From assembly GCA_023386815.1 (NCBI GenBank), contig JAEWIZ010000015.1, forward strand, positions 62,001 to 126,000: a DNA stretch of 64,000 nucleotides, read 5' to 3'. The stretch's first letter is position 1, and every line of letters starts with the position of its first letter. Below the pieces are notes generated by a model, which saw nothing but the letters and a program-made list of their open reading frames with translations, searched no databases and was not told where the DNA came from. Positions 25,751 through 34,922 of the stretch are shown here, one piece after another. This DNA comes from Bacillota bacterium (GTDB lineage Bacteria; Bacillota; Clostridia; Lachnospirales; Lachnospiraceae). Made by a program: the position numbers and the translations under genes.

Positions 25751-27838
25751 CTAAACAAAACGGCTGCCTATCTGAAAAACCAGAGTAGAAATCAAATAAG
25801 CAATTCCCAATTGAAAGAGAATCGTAAATATCGTCCACTTTATAGATCTCATTTCTCTTTGTATAACTCCAATCGTTGCAGCACATGGAATATACAACAA
25901 GCTAAATACCATTAAGGAATAGGCATTCAAAGCCCCAAACCCAGATCCCATTAATGCATTTGTCAAGCTTGTCATACCCTCCGGGGATGTTACATTCCCA
26001 ATTTGAAATAGTACGCTAAAGCTGGATACTACTACTTCCTTCGCAGCAATTCCCGAGATTAAGGCCACTACCACCTGCCACATACCTAAACCTGCGGGTG
26101 CCAGTACCGGAGCCAATATTTTTCCAACCACAGCACCATAGCTTTGTGACATATCACTTACCATACCCGTGGGTCCAAAATTAAGAATAAACCAGATAAT
26201 GACTGAAGCCGCAAAAATTGTTGTACCTGCTTTTGTCAGATACTCTTTCACCTTTTCCCATACATAAATAATGATAGTTCTTTCATTTGGTGTCTTATAT
26301 TCAGGAAGCTCAATCAGAAGTGTATTTCCTACCTCTTGTTCCGATTTATCATTCATAAAAAAAGCAACTGTAATTGCTACAATAATGCCTATTAAATACA
26401 TGGAATAGGCCGCCAGCATTGCCTTGTTACCAAAAAACATCTGTGAAAACAGGACATAAATCGGTAATCTTGCACTGCAAGACATAAAGGGTGTTACTAG
26501 AATTGTTTTACGACGATCCTTCATATTTTCCAAAGATCTTGATGCCATAATCGCTGGTACGGTGCAGCCAAATCCAAGAAGCATGGGGATAAATGCCCGT
26601 CCTGATAAACCAAGCTTACCCATAATCCCATCCATGACATAAGCAACACGTGCCATATAACCGCTATCCTCCAAAAATGCCAAGGCGAGAAACAGGATAA
26701 ATATATTGGGTAGAAAGGTTAAAATACCACCAACGCCTGCAACAATACCATCAACGATAAGCGATGTCATAAAATCTCCGGCATGAATCATTGTCAGCAA
26801 TTGAAGAACAATCGTTGAAAAGCCATCCAGAACAACTTCAAATCCACCTTTAATAAAATCACCAATTTGAAAGGTTAAAAAGAATACGATAGCCATAATT
26901 CCAAGAAAAATAGGGAGTCCGAAAAACCTGTGCGTCAGTACTCTGTCAATGTTATCAGTGGAAGCAGCTTTACTATTCTTATTAACTACTACCTCTTCTA
27001 CCACTTCTTCTATGAAATCATATTTTTGATTAATGATTTCCTCCTCATAGCTATGCTGAATCAGCTTTTGACTTATTAGCGGATATTTTGCAGCTATTGT
27101 CTCATCCATTTCCATCAGTTTGATAGCATGCCATCTTGGATTACTTAGATTGCCGTATTGCTGAAGTAGCTTTTCGCTTACCTCATCGATTTTATCCTCA
27201 ATATCATCACTATATACGACGGTTAGATCCTCATGATGTTCATGTTTGTGTCCATATCCACCCTTATGTAAGTTTTTATCACGCTTTTCAATCTTATCCT
27301 TCTGTCTTTTATGGTGATGCTCCAGGTTTCGATCCAGCTGCTTATCTACATGATGTGCCACGGTATGCATCAAAATATCAAGTCCTGTCTTTTTACGCGC
27401 CGACACCGGTATTACGGGAATCCCTAACATCTCCGGCAGTCGATGTAAATCTATTTCCATACCTCTCTCTTCTACGATATCCATCATGTTAAGTGCAAGA
27501 ACAACTGGTTTTCCAAGTTCAATCAGCTGTAGCGTGAGGTATAAGTTTCTTTCCAAGCTGGAGGCATCTACAATATTGATAATAACATCCACATTAGACT
27601 CCAGTATAAACTCTCTGGTTAATTTCTCTTCCATGGTATAAGAGGTCAGGCTATAGATTCCCGGCAAGTCCACTAGCTTAAATCGATAGTCATGATACTT
27701 AAAGGCACCTTCTTTTTTCTCTACCGTTACCCCTGGCCAGTTGGCAACCTTAAGATTTGCACCTGTATAAGCATTAAATAAAGTTGTCTTACCACAGTTG
27801 GGGTTACCTACAAAGCCAACATAGATTTCCTTTTTCAT
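25751..27838 (-). CDS. feoB: Ferrous iron transporter B
   Basis: A 695-residue Fe2+ permease. The N-terminal GTPase has G1 GNPNCGKTT (about residues 11-19), G3 DLPG, G4 NMMD and G5 SARKKTG. The membrane part has two Gate motifs (ILTFLPNIFILF and the conserved FIPMLLGFGCTVPAI with its Cys, plus ATIGVIQREM near the end). An insert of about 45 residues after the G-domain (about 170-215) is rich in His and Lys (EHHHKRQK, GYGHKHEHHED) and may bind metal. It overlaps feoA by four bases (ATGA), which implies translational coupling. It sits under a Fur box. Confidence 0.97.
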   Translation of the reverse strand: MKKEIYVGFVGNPNCGKTTLFNAYTGANLKVANWPGVTVEKKEGAFKYHDYRFKLVDLPGIYSLTSYTMEEKLTREFILESNVDVIINIVDASSLERNLYLTLQLIELGKPVVLALNMMDIVEERGMEIDLHRLPEMLGIPVIPVSARKKTGLDILMHTVAHHVDKQLDRNLEHHHKRQKDKIEKRDKNLHKGGYGHKHEHHEDLTVVYSDDIEDKIDEVSEKLLQQYGNLSNPRWHAIKLMEMDETIAAKYPLISQKLIQHSYEEEIINQKYDFIEEVVEEVVVNKNSKAASTDNIDRVLTHRFFGLPIFLGIMAIVFFLTFQIGDFIKGGFEVVLDGFSTIVLQLLTMIHAGDFMTSLIVDGIVAGVGGILTFLPNIFILFLALAFLEDSGYMARVAYVMDGIMGKLGLSGRAFIPMLLGFGCTVPAIMASRSLENMKDRRKTILVTPFMSCSARLPIYVLFSQMFFGNKAMLAAYSMYLIGIIVAITVAFFMNDKSEQEVGNTLLIELPEYKTPNERTIIIYVWEKVKEYLTKAGTTIFAASVIIWFILNFGPTGMVSDMSQSYGAVVGKILAPVLAPAGLGMWQVVVALISGIAAKEVVVSSFSVLFQIGNVTSPEGMTSLTNALMGSGFGALNAYSLMVFSLLYIPCAATIGVIQREMRSIKWTIFTILFQLGIAYLISTLVFQIGSRFV

Positions 27839-28062
27839 CGCCCAGCCTCCTTTATCTGTATTGTTTCTGTAATTTTTCTACCAAGTGCCAGTCGACTTCC
27901 CCTAACCATTAATATAACGGAACCTTGACGGTTACGATTTAATATTTTAATATCCGTACCGCGCGTTAAACCTAGTGCCTCTAGCCTGCGCATAATTGCC
28001 TGGTCAAGGTTTAGAGAGCTTACCGTATATATTTCACCAATCTTACCATCGGCTAATGTCAT
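27835..28062 (-). CDS. feoA: Ferrous iron transport protein A
   Basis: A 75-residue SH3-like protein that assists FeoB. Family features are LADGKIGEIYTVSSL at the start, RRLEALGLTRGTDIKILNRN in the middle and MVRGSRLALGRKITETI at the end. The ATG at 28062 follows an AGGAGG site; the upstream extension in the same frame lacks one. Its stop overlaps the feoB start. First gene of the feoA-feoB-Cys-rich operon. Confidence 0.95.
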   Translation of the reverse strand: MTLADGKIGEIYTVSSLNLDQAIMRRLEALGLTRGTDIKILNRNRQGSVILMVRGSRLALGRKITETIQIKEAGR

Positions 28063-28256
28063 TATAACCTCCTTGTGTATACAGCTCATTCAAGCAGCAT
28101 CTGTAAATCAAATTAATATTTTTATTATCTGGAGTATACCTTCTATGCCAGATTTATCCATGATCAATGCTGTAACTTCCCACAGAAGCAATTTAAAGTT
28201 GTATGACTTCATTAACAACACCGATTATAAAACTGAATAAGAATCAATATGCTTAT

Positions 28257-28271
28257 TGATAATAATTCTCA
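28257..28271. promoter_or_regulatory. Fur box upstream of the feo operon
   Basis: TGATAATAATTCTCA is a 7-1-7 inverted repeat matching the Fur consensus TGATAATNATTATCA at 14 of 15 positions. It lies about 195 bases before feoA, so the mRNA should have a leader or the promoter must be close by. Confidence 0.75.
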
Positions 28272-28396
28272 TAAACTATTACAATATCACATTATAAAAT
28301 ATTTTGTCAACCTAAACTCATCCTACTTATCAATAAAAGCTTGAAGCTTATTGGGATTCAACATTAAACTGATATTTTTTTAAGATATCCTTACAA

Positions 28397-28441
28397 AAAA
28401 GCCCGAAGGATCTCTATTTTATAGTTATCCTTCGGGCTTTT
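28397..28441 (-). terminator. Terminator of the queH transcript
   Basis: AAAAGCCCGAAGGAT and ATCCTTCGGGCTTTT, perfectly complementary 15-base arms around a 15-base loop, lie 55 bases past the queH stop. The arms give T-runs in both directions. Confidence 0.85.
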
Positions 28442-28495
28442 AAATTTCCTTGGTCCATATGAAACTAATCTTTTAACTTAACCTGTGAATTCACT

Positions 28496-29122
28496 TTATG
28501 ATACTTCGTCCGGAGTTTGTTTGTCTCTGCGTGAAAACACACATCCACAGTAATCCTGACGGTATAAATTATACTCTTTTGATAACTCTACGGAACGCTT
28601 ATAACCATTTTTCTTCTTGAAATCAGAGGGCAGATAGGAAATGGTATATTCCTTGCCCAGTCGTTCCCCAATTTCGTTCAATTTCTCCGCATTTTTATGA
28701 GGACTAATCGATAATGTGGTTGTATAGTAATCAAAGTCCATATTAGCTGCATGTTTTGCAGCCTCCCTTAATCTCATCTCATAACAGACAAAGCAACGGT
28801 TGCCACCCTCCGGCTCACGTTCCAAACCTTTTATCTGTTCATAGTACTCTGTTGGCTGGTATTCACCTTGTAGAAAATGAACCTCGGACTTTAAAGGCAT
28901 GGCCTTAATCAGTGTCTTTTGCTCTTCCACCCTTCTAATATATTCTTCTTCCGGATGAATATTCGGATTATAAAAGAAAATGGTTACATCAAAATACTCT
29001 GATAGATATTCTAACACATAGCTGCTGCAAGGTGCACAGCAGCTATGAATCAATAGCTTCGGATGTCTTTGTTCCTTCTCCAATTTAATGATTAAATCGT
29101 CTAGTTCTTTTTGATAATTCAT
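28496..29122 (-). CDS. queH: Epoxyqueuosine reductase QueH
   Basis: A 208-residue enzyme of the DUF208 family that reduces epoxyqueuosine to queuosine in tRNA, replacing QueG in many anaerobes. Cysteine motifs are visible: SCCAPCSSY near the N-terminus, CFVCYEMR in the middle and DYCGCVFS at the end; these bind iron-sulfur clusters or iron. TTTLSISPHKN is also conserved. I choose the ATG at 29122 (GGAG five bases before); a GTG at 29137 overlapping the upstream stop is an alternative. It follows the receiver gene directly and is the last gene of the run. Confidence 0.92.
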   Translation of the reverse strand: MNYQKELDDLIIKLEKEQRHPKLLIHSCCAPCSSYVLEYLSEYFDVTIFFYNPNIHPEEEYIRRVEEQKTLIKAMPLKSEVHFLQGEYQPTEYYEQIKGLEREPEGGNRCFVCYEMRLREAAKHAANMDFDYYTTTLSISPHKNAEKLNEIGERLGKEYTISYLPSDFKKKNGYKRSVELSKEYNLYRQDYCGCVFSRRDKQTPDEVS

Positions 29123-29133
29123 TCCTGCTCCAA

Positions 29134-29550
29134 TCACTTTACACTGCTTTTATTCTCATCGATCAGACCTAATTTTCTTAGCTCGTGCTCAAATTTTTCC
29201 TGATCAATAGGCTTTCCTGCATAAGCAGTGCATCCAAGTTCGAATGCCTTTGTTACATTTTTCCCTTCACTTAGGGCTGTTGTCATAATTATCTTAACCG
29301 CATTCTCCTCAGCTATCTTTTTCTCCTTTTCTATCTCACGAATCGCCTTCAAAGCCTGGTAGCCATCTACGATCGGCATCATAATATCTAGACATATCAG
29401 ATCGTAGCCTTCTCCCGATTCTAGTGCCATAGAAAATGCTTCGATCGCTTCTTCTCCATCTACCGTTACATCACATTCACCATACTTTGACAAGAATCTC
29501 AACATAAATTTTCTACTGATAAAATCATCCTCAGCTATTAAAATTTTCAT
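29134..29550 (-). CDS. Single-domain response regulator (CheY-like receiver)
   Basis: A 138-residue stand-alone receiver domain: acidic pair EDD (residues 7-9), phosphoacceptor Asp in LICLDIMMPIVDG (about 55), conserved Thr in IIMTTAL and Lys in AGKPID. No output domain is attached, so it must act by protein contact. No kinase is adjacent. It sits between hisC and queH, probably cotranscribed with them, an odd metabolic neighbourhood for a signalling protein. Confidence 0.9.
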   Translation of the reverse strand: MKILIAEDDFISRKFMLRFLSKYGECDVTVDGEEAIEAFSMALESGEGYDLICLDIMMPIVDGYQALKAIREIEKEKKIAEENAVKIIMTTALSEGKNVTKAFELGCTAYAGKPIDQEKFEHELRKLGLIDENKSSVK

Positions 29551-29637
29551 TTATCCATGTCCTCCGCACCAGATTTTATTATATATACATGATAAACTAA
29601 TTTGAGATTAATGGATAGGGGTGATTTCGTAAATTAA

Positions 29638-30705
29638 CTATTTAGAGTGTTTCTTGATATGCTGCTGTAAAAATACGAATAATCGATCCATCTCTTCCTC
29701 GGTTCCAATGGTTATGCGTAGGTAGTTATTGATACGTGGCAAATTAAAATATCTAACATAGATATTATTGTTTCGTAGTTCCTCAAATATTTCTTTCGCT
29801 GGAATCTTGCTATGAGTAGCAAAGATGAAATTAGCACCGGATTTAGGAAAGGTAAAGCCCAGCTCTCTTAAGGTATCCATCGCTTTTTCTCTGGTCTTTA
29901 TTATCTTATTCCTGCATTCGTCAAAATAGAGTACATCCTTCACCGCTTCCACTCCTGCAAGTATTGAAGTTTGATTCATCGTATAGGAATTAAAGGAATA
30001 CTTTACATCATTCATTGCCTTGATCAGTACCGAATTCCCCATTGCATAACCAATTCTCATACCCGCCATGGAACGAGATTTCGAAAAGGTCTGTACCACC
30101 AATAAATTGTCGTACTTTGATATTAATTCGAGTGCCGAAGCCTCAGCAAAATCGATATAAGCCTCATCCACAATTACGATGGAGTCTTGATTATGCAGGA
30201 TAATGTCTTCCAGTACTGATAATTTCTCATAGATCGATGTTGGAGCATTTGGATTGGCAATGACTATACCACCATTCTCCTTATAATAATCTTCTTTTAT
30301 CATGCAGAAATTCTCATCCAGTGGCTGAGTTTTATACGGAATGCGAAACAAATCACACCAAACCGGATAAAAGGAATAGGTGATATCAGGGAATAAGATC
30401 GGCTTTTCCGAGTTAAAGAAAGTTAAAAAAGCGATTGCAAGGACATCATCCGAACCAACACCTACAAATACCTGATCCTTGTTCAAATCATAGAAATCAG
30501 CTAATTCATTTACTAATAATTTTACAGTAGGATCCGGGTATAGACGCAGCAGGTCTGCTTCAAACCCTTGAAGCACCTGTTCAACGCCAGGTGCGGGCGG
30601 ATATGGGTTTTCATTTGTATTTAACTTTACCATATCCTTTTTATTCGGCTGTTCCCCGGGTACATAAGGAATTACTTTTCTAATATTTTTTTCCCACTGC
30701 TTCAT
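29638..30705 (-). CDS. hisC: Histidinol-phosphate aminotransferase-like enzyme
   Basis: A 355-residue PLP aminotransferase of the HisC family, which makes histidinol phosphate from imidazole acetol phosphate. Family motifs include VKLNTNENPYPPAP near the start, SDDVLAIAFLTF, ANPNAPTSI, VDEAYIDFA and the PLP-lysine in FSKSRSMAGMRIGYA. The ATG at 30705 has an AGGAG site nine bases before; an upstream start would overlap the previous gene. It follows another aminotransferase by one base. No other his genes are nearby, so a broader substrate range is possible. Confidence 0.9.
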   Translation of the reverse strand: MKQWEKNIRKVIPYVPGEQPNKKDMVKLNTNENPYPPAPGVEQVLQGFEADLLRLYPDPTVKLLVNELADFYDLNKDQVFVGVGSDDVLAIAFLTFFNSEKPILFPDITYSFYPVWCDLFRIPYKTQPLDENFCMIKEDYYKENGGIVIANPNAPTSIYEKLSVLEDIILHNQDSIVIVDEAYIDFAEASALELISKYDNLLVVQTFSKSRSMAGMRIGYAMGNSVLIKAMNDVKYSFNSYTMNQTSILAGVEAVKDVLYFDECRNKIIKTREKAMDTLRELGFTFPKSGANFIFATHSKIPAKEIFEELRNNNIYVRYFNLPRINNYLRITIGTEEEMDRLFVFLQQHIKKHSK

Positions 30706-30706
30706 A

Positions 30707-31891
30707 TTATTTATACTCCTTAGCCAGCTCTTTAAACTTCGGAAGGGATCGTTCAATCATGGCATAGTCTACGCAATACGCGATTCGACAGTAGCCCGGA
30801 CATCCAAAAGAAGAGCCCGGCACAATTAATAGGTTGTATTTTTTAGCCTTAGCTGCGAAGACTTTATCATCCTCTTCCAATGCTTTTACAAAGAGATAAA
30901 ATGCTCCCTGTGGCTTGACACACTCGTAGCCATAAGCTCGCAGATTGTTATATAACAACTCCCTATTACGGTTATAAATCTCCAGTTCTACTTTAGAATC
31001 CAAACATCTAACTACTGCCCTTTGAATCAAAGAAGGAGCATTCACATAGCCAAGGATTCGATTAGCAACATTGGCTGCCTGAACCACATCTGAGAAATCC
31101 TCCAGTTCCTTGGGTATTACAAGATATCCTATTCTCTCCCCCGGTAAGGACAGTGATTTGCTATATGAATATCCCACAATGGTGTTTCTATAATATTTTG
31201 TGAGGTATGGAACCTCTACTCCATCGTAAGCCAGCTCACGGTACGGTTCATCAGAAATCATATAAATGGTAGTACCTAGTTCCTGTTGCTTCTTATTTAA
31301 AATAGCTGCCAGATCTTTCACGGTTTGCTCGCAGTAGATAACTCCCGTAGGATTATTTGGTGTATTTACAATCACAGCTTTTGTTTTCGCTGTTATTTTC
31401 TGTTCAAACTCCTTAAGATTTGGCTGAAAATCAGTTGTATTGGGAGTTATAACCACCAGCTCCCCATCAAAGTTACTTACATAATTACGATACTCACCAA
31501 AGAACGGTGCAAAAACGATTACCTCCTCACCCGGATTTAGTAAGGTTTTTAAGATAACATTTAAACCGCCGGCTGCGCCCACCGTCATGATAATATTATT
31601 CCCTTGAAAGTCGGTACCGAAGTTTTTATTAATATGCTCTGCAATCTGCTGTCTTACATCCTCATAGCCTGAATTATTCATATATCCGTGAACAAGGTTT
31701 GAATTTTCCTCATTGATTACATCAATAAGAGCTTTTTTAACCGCTTCCGGTGGTTCCACACTTGGATTTCCTAAGCTAAAGTCAAATACATTCTCTGCAC
31801 CGTAAATCTCTGTTAAGCGTTTTCCTTCTTCGAACATGGCTCTTATTATGGAGCTGTTCTGCACTAATGCTACCATTTTTTCTGAAATCAT
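30707..31891 (-). CDS. Class I/II PLP-dependent aminotransferase (aspartate type)
   Basis: A 394-residue aminotransferase. Motifs include FSLGNPSVEPPEAV near residue 38, VGAAGGLNVILKTLLNPGEEV for cofactor phosphate binding, NTPNNPTGVIY, SDEPYRELAYDG and the PLP-lysine in SYSKSLSLPGERIGY; the C-terminus has the substrate Arg in YCRIAYCVDYAM. It resembles AspB-like pyridoxal-phosphate aminotransferases common in Clostridia; the amino acid used cannot be fixed from sequence. First gene of the run that continues into hisC, the receiver and queH. Confidence 0.9.
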   Translation of the reverse strand: MISEKMVALVQNSSIIRAMFEEGKRLTEIYGAENVFDFSLGNPSVEPPEAVKKALIDVINEENSNLVHGYMNNSGYEDVRQQIAEHINKNFGTDFQGNNIIMTVGAAGGLNVILKTLLNPGEEVIVFAPFFGEYRNYVSNFDGELVVITPNTTDFQPNLKEFEQKITAKTKAVIVNTPNNPTGVIYCEQTVKDLAAILNKKQQELGTTIYMISDEPYRELAYDGVEVPYLTKYYRNTIVGYSYSKSLSLPGERIGYLVIPKELEDFSDVVQAANVANRILGYVNAPSLIQRAVVRCLDSKVELEIYNRNRELLYNNLRAYGYECVKPQGAFYLFVKALEEDDKVFAAKAKKYNLLIVPGSSFGCPGYCRIAYCVDYAMIERSLPKFKELAKEYK

Positions 31892-32009
31892 AGGGTACCT
31901 CTTTCTATGAAAAGCCTTTTAGAATTTTTCTGAAAGTATAACATACTATTTTGGTTGTCGCAATACCTTTAGTGGGATAAAGTGCGGTGGGATTGGTTTA
32001 GGTTGTGAA

Positions 32010-32294
32010 ATGCTTGATAAAATTAGCTTTGTAGTAAGTGAGGGTAACCAGCAGCTGTACTATGTTCATCTGGCTTCGTTGCTTGATTGGAATTCACTAA
32101 CAGAATATACATAAGGTAAAGCAGAGTCGAAAAACGCAAACTCCTCGCTACGCTCGTCAGACATGCTTTTTTTCGACTCTATACCTTATGTATATTCTGT
32201 AAGTGAATGACCCAACCTAGCAAAGGCGCCAGATCGAACATAGTACAGCTGCTGGTTACCCAATATAGGTGTTTTAGCTAATTTTATCAAGCAT
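32010..32294. repeat. Giant near-perfect palindrome, about 285 bp
   Basis: Arms pair over almost the whole length. The outer 19 bases are perfect (ATGCTTGATAAAATTAGCT at 32010-32028 with its complement at 32276-32294). A second block pairs 32042-32074 with 32228-32261 with one or two differences, a third pairs 32093-32118 with 32183-32207, and the inner GAGTCGAAAAA pairs with TTTTTTCGACTC. The apex (about 32135-32165) is GC-richer and contains CTCGCTACGCTCGT. No reading frame is present. It lies in a 790-base gap between genes that are all on the minus strand, and looks like a mobile palindromic (MITE-like) element or a very long RNA hairpin. Confidence 0.85.
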
Positions 32295-32526
32295 TCTATA
32301 CACATCGATGCAAGCAGGGGCGCACTTGTATCTGATGACGTTTTTGACGGTTATTTTACTTTATATTATAACATAAGAATTTAAATGAATTTGATGCGCA
32401 TAGTTAGTTTTTATAATGTTATTATTAAAGATGGCTTAGCCATAAATATAGTAAGAAGCGGGATTTAGAAAATCCCACCCCGCACTTAACAAAGAGCCAA
32501 TATTTTAAAGGAAAACCCATATTAAA

Positions 32527-32577
32527 AGGCATCATTTTAAGGAAGATGAAATTTTCATTCCTTATTAATGATGCCTC
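32527..32577 (-). terminator. Terminator of the cytidylate-kinase-like gene
   Basis: AGGCATCATT (32527-32536) pairs with AATGATGCCT (32567-32576), with inner AAGGA-ATGAAA pairing, and TTTT follows on the minus strand. Confidence 0.75.
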
Positions 32578-32682
32578 GTTCTTTTAAAATCTTTTTCTTA
32601 CTCTTGGGTTTCTATAGCTATTTTGATAAGTGATTTGTTTTTGTTATTCTTAAAAAAGATTATAATTATATCGATAAAGCTT

Positions 32683-33303
32683 TTATCTAAATCGAATATC
32701 TAAATAAGATTTTACGATTTCTACGCATTTTTCGAAGCCCAGATTGCTACTGTTTAAGCAAAGGTCATAGTTCTTTGCATCCTCCCAATTACGGCCTGTG
32801 TAGTACTTATAGTATTCTGCACGGTGCTTGTCGATGGAGGTGATTTGCTTTTCTAGCTCTTTTTCTGATTTTCCGGTCATTTCTTTTAAGGTATTGATGC
32901 AGTCTTCCTGGGGGGCGTGTACAAATACTCGTACTACGTTTGGATTATCCTTTAGTACATAGTCTGCACAACGGCCTATAATGATACAGGATTCTGTGTT
33001 CGCAAGCTCCTTGATGATCTTGGCCTGATAGTTGAATAAATTATCGTTTGATACGAAATCATCGCTATCTGGGGGTATCAATTCACCTTTGTATACATTC
33101 TTTGCAATTCTATATAATAAGCTCTTTTTGATTTTCTCATCTGCTTTTGCAAATAACTCCTGGTTGATACCGCTGTCATCGGATGCTAGACGTAATAAAT
33201 CTCTATCATAATAAGGAATTCCTAATTTTTCAGAGAGCATTTGTCCGATGGTTCGTCCACCGCTGCCATATCCTCTTGCAATTGTTATAACATACTTTTC
33301 CAT
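32683..33303 (-). CDS. Cytidylate-kinase-like protein
   Basis: A 206-residue P-loop protein of the cytidylate-kinase-like family (PF13189 type). It begins MEKYVITIARGYGSGGRTIG, where the glycine-rich loop replaces a classical Walker A, then PYYDRDLLRLAS. Later IIIGRCADYVL and RVFVHAP match the family. Its substrate is unknown, and a true Cmk is usually encoded elsewhere. The ATG at 33303 is preceded by AGGAGG; upstream in-frame starts lack a site. It lies 104 bases after livF and may be cotranscribed with the liv operon. Confidence 0.82.
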   Translation of the reverse strand: MEKYVITIARGYGSGGRTIGQMLSEKLGIPYYDRDLLRLASDDSGINQELFAKADEKIKKSLLYRIAKNVYKGELIPPDSDDFVSNDNLFNYQAKIIKELANTESCIIIGRCADYVLKDNPNVVRVFVHAPQEDCINTLKEMTGKSEKELEKQITSIDKHRAEYYKYYTGRNWEDAKNYDLCLNSSNLGFEKCVEIVKSYLDIRFR

Positions 33304-33406
33304 TTGAATTACCTCCTCATTGATCTTATATATCAATATTCAAAATGAAAATAGAAAATTTCTCTCAACATCTTTTCTATTTTCTAAGGATTGAAGCTGA
33401 AACAGC

Positions 33407-34117
33407 TTATTCTCCCAAGTATGCTTTCTTTACTTGTTCATTGTCCATCAGCTTCTTTGCATCATCAGTTAACACAATTTTTCCGGTCTCTAAAACATAT
33501 GCGCGATCTGCTATGGATAATGCCTTCTTTGCATTCTGTTCTACAAGAAGTACTGTTGTACCGCTTTTACTAATGCTCTTTATGATATCGAATATTTCAC
33601 CAACCAAGATTGGGGAGAGACCCATGGAAGGCTCATCCATCAGAATAATTCTTGGTTTGGACATCAGTGCTCTTCCCATGGCAAGCATCTGCTGCTCACC
33701 ACCGCTTAGGGTACCTGCAAACTGATTCTTACGTTCTCTCAGTCTTGGGAATCTCTGATATACACCTTCCAAAGATTCTTCAATTTCTGCCTTATCCTTA
33801 CGGGTGAAAGCTCCCATCAATAAGTTTTCATATACACTAAGCTGTGCAAATACATGCCTTCCTTCCGGAATATGTGCGATACCGAGTGGCACAATTTTAT
33901 GAGCTGGGATCTTCTGAAGGTCAGTACCTTCAAAGATTACTTCTCCGCTCTTTGCCGGGATAAGCCCTGTAACTGTGTGAAGGATGGTAGTTTTTCCGGC
34001 ACCATTGGCACCGATTAAGGCTATAACCTCACCTTGATTTACCTCGAAAGATACATCCTTAATTGCCTGAATCACACCGTAATATACTTGTAAATTTTTA
34101 ACTTCCAACATTGCCAT
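33407..34117 (-). CDS. livF: Branched-chain amino acid ABC transporter ATPase LivF
   Basis: A 236-residue ABC ATPase. Walker A is GANGAGKTT (about residues 34-42), the signature LSGGEQQ, Walker B IILMDEPSMGLSP, and the switch His is replaced by VEQN as is normal in LivF. The second ATPase of the LivKHMGF importer. Two ATGs (34117 and 34111) are six bases apart; the first is taken. It follows livG by 43 bases. Confidence 0.95.
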   Translation of the reverse strand: MAMLEVKNLQVYYGVIQAIKDVSFEVNQGEVIALIGANGAGKTTILHTVTGLIPAKSGEVIFEGTDLQKIPAHKIVPLGIAHIPEGRHVFAQLSVYENLLMGAFTRKDKAEIEESLEGVYQRFPRLRERKNQFAGTLSGGEQQMLAMGRALMSKPRIILMDEPSMGLSPILVGEIFDIIKSISKSGTTVLLVEQNAKKALSIADRAYVLETGKIVLTDDAKKLMDNEQVKKAYLGE

Positions 34118-34160
34118 CGCTTATCGAATTCTCCTTCTTTATAGGAGGATCTTTCCTCCA

Positions 34161-34919
34161 TTATTCACCAAGATATGCCTTAACTACCTCAGGATTATTT
34201 AAAACATCTCCTGGTAAACCATTTGCCAACTCCGTACCGAAATTTAACACGAATATCTTTTCACAGATTCCTGCTACCAGCTTCATATCATGTTCAATCA
34301 GCAAAATGGTAACATCGTATTTCTTTCTGATTAAGGTAATGGTCTTCATCAACTCCTCTGTCTCAGATGGATTCATACCTGCCGCAGGTTCGTCGAGGAG
34401 TAACAGCTTGGGACTCGTTGCAAGAGCTCTTGCAATCTCAAGTTTTCTCTGCTTTCCATAAGGAAGGTTAGCAGAAAGTAAGTGTGCTTCTTTATCCAGA
34501 TCAAACACCTTCAAGATATCCATCGCTTTTTCATTCATCTGCTTTTCCTTTTTTCTATAGGAAGGTAAGCGCAAAACACCTGCAAGGGTTGAATACTTGT
34601 ATTCATTGTGTAGACCTATCTTAACATTATCTAATACAGATAACGCACGGAACAATCGAATATTTTGGAAGGTTCTCGCAATTCCCGCTTTATTAATTTC
34701 AATTGTGCTTAAACCTGTGATATTTTTACCGTCCAATGTAATAATACCGGTATCCGGTTTATATACACCGGTTAAAAGGTTAAATGCTGTAGTTTTACCA
34801 GCTCCATTCGGGCCAATCAAACCGTATAATTCCCCTTTTTCAATGGTAATATTGAAGGAATCAACCGCACGTAAACCGCCAAAGGAGATGCCTAAGTTTT
34901 TTACTGTTAACATTGCCAT
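34161..34919 (-). CDS. livG: Branched-chain amino acid ABC transporter ATPase LivG
   Basis: A 252-residue ABC ATPase with Walker A GPNGAGKTT, a degenerate signature LPYGKQRKLEIARAL typical of LivG, Walker B LLLLDEPAAGMNP and a switch His in LIEHDMKLV. The long helical insert before the signature (about residues 100-130) is also typical. It pairs with LivF to energise uptake of leucine, isoleucine and valine. It is nearly contiguous with livM (gap 3 bases). Confidence 0.96.
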   Translation of the reverse strand: MAMLTVKNLGISFGGLRAVDSFNITIEKGELYGLIGPNGAGKTTAFNLLTGVYKPDTGIITLDGKNITGLSTIEINKAGIARTFQNIRLFRALSVLDNVKIGLHNEYKYSTLAGVLRLPSYRKKEKQMNEKAMDILKVFDLDKEAHLLSANLPYGKQRKLEIARALATSPKLLLLDEPAAGMNPSETEELMKTITLIRKKYDVTILLIEHDMKLVAGICEKIFVLNFGTELANGLPGDVLNNPEVVKAYLGE

Positions 34920-34922
34920 GGC

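Noticed and set aside
25560..25886. 108-residue version of the FeoB-associated protein
   Set aside because: The extra 60 residues overlap feoB in another frame; a good ribosome binding site supports the 48-residue form.
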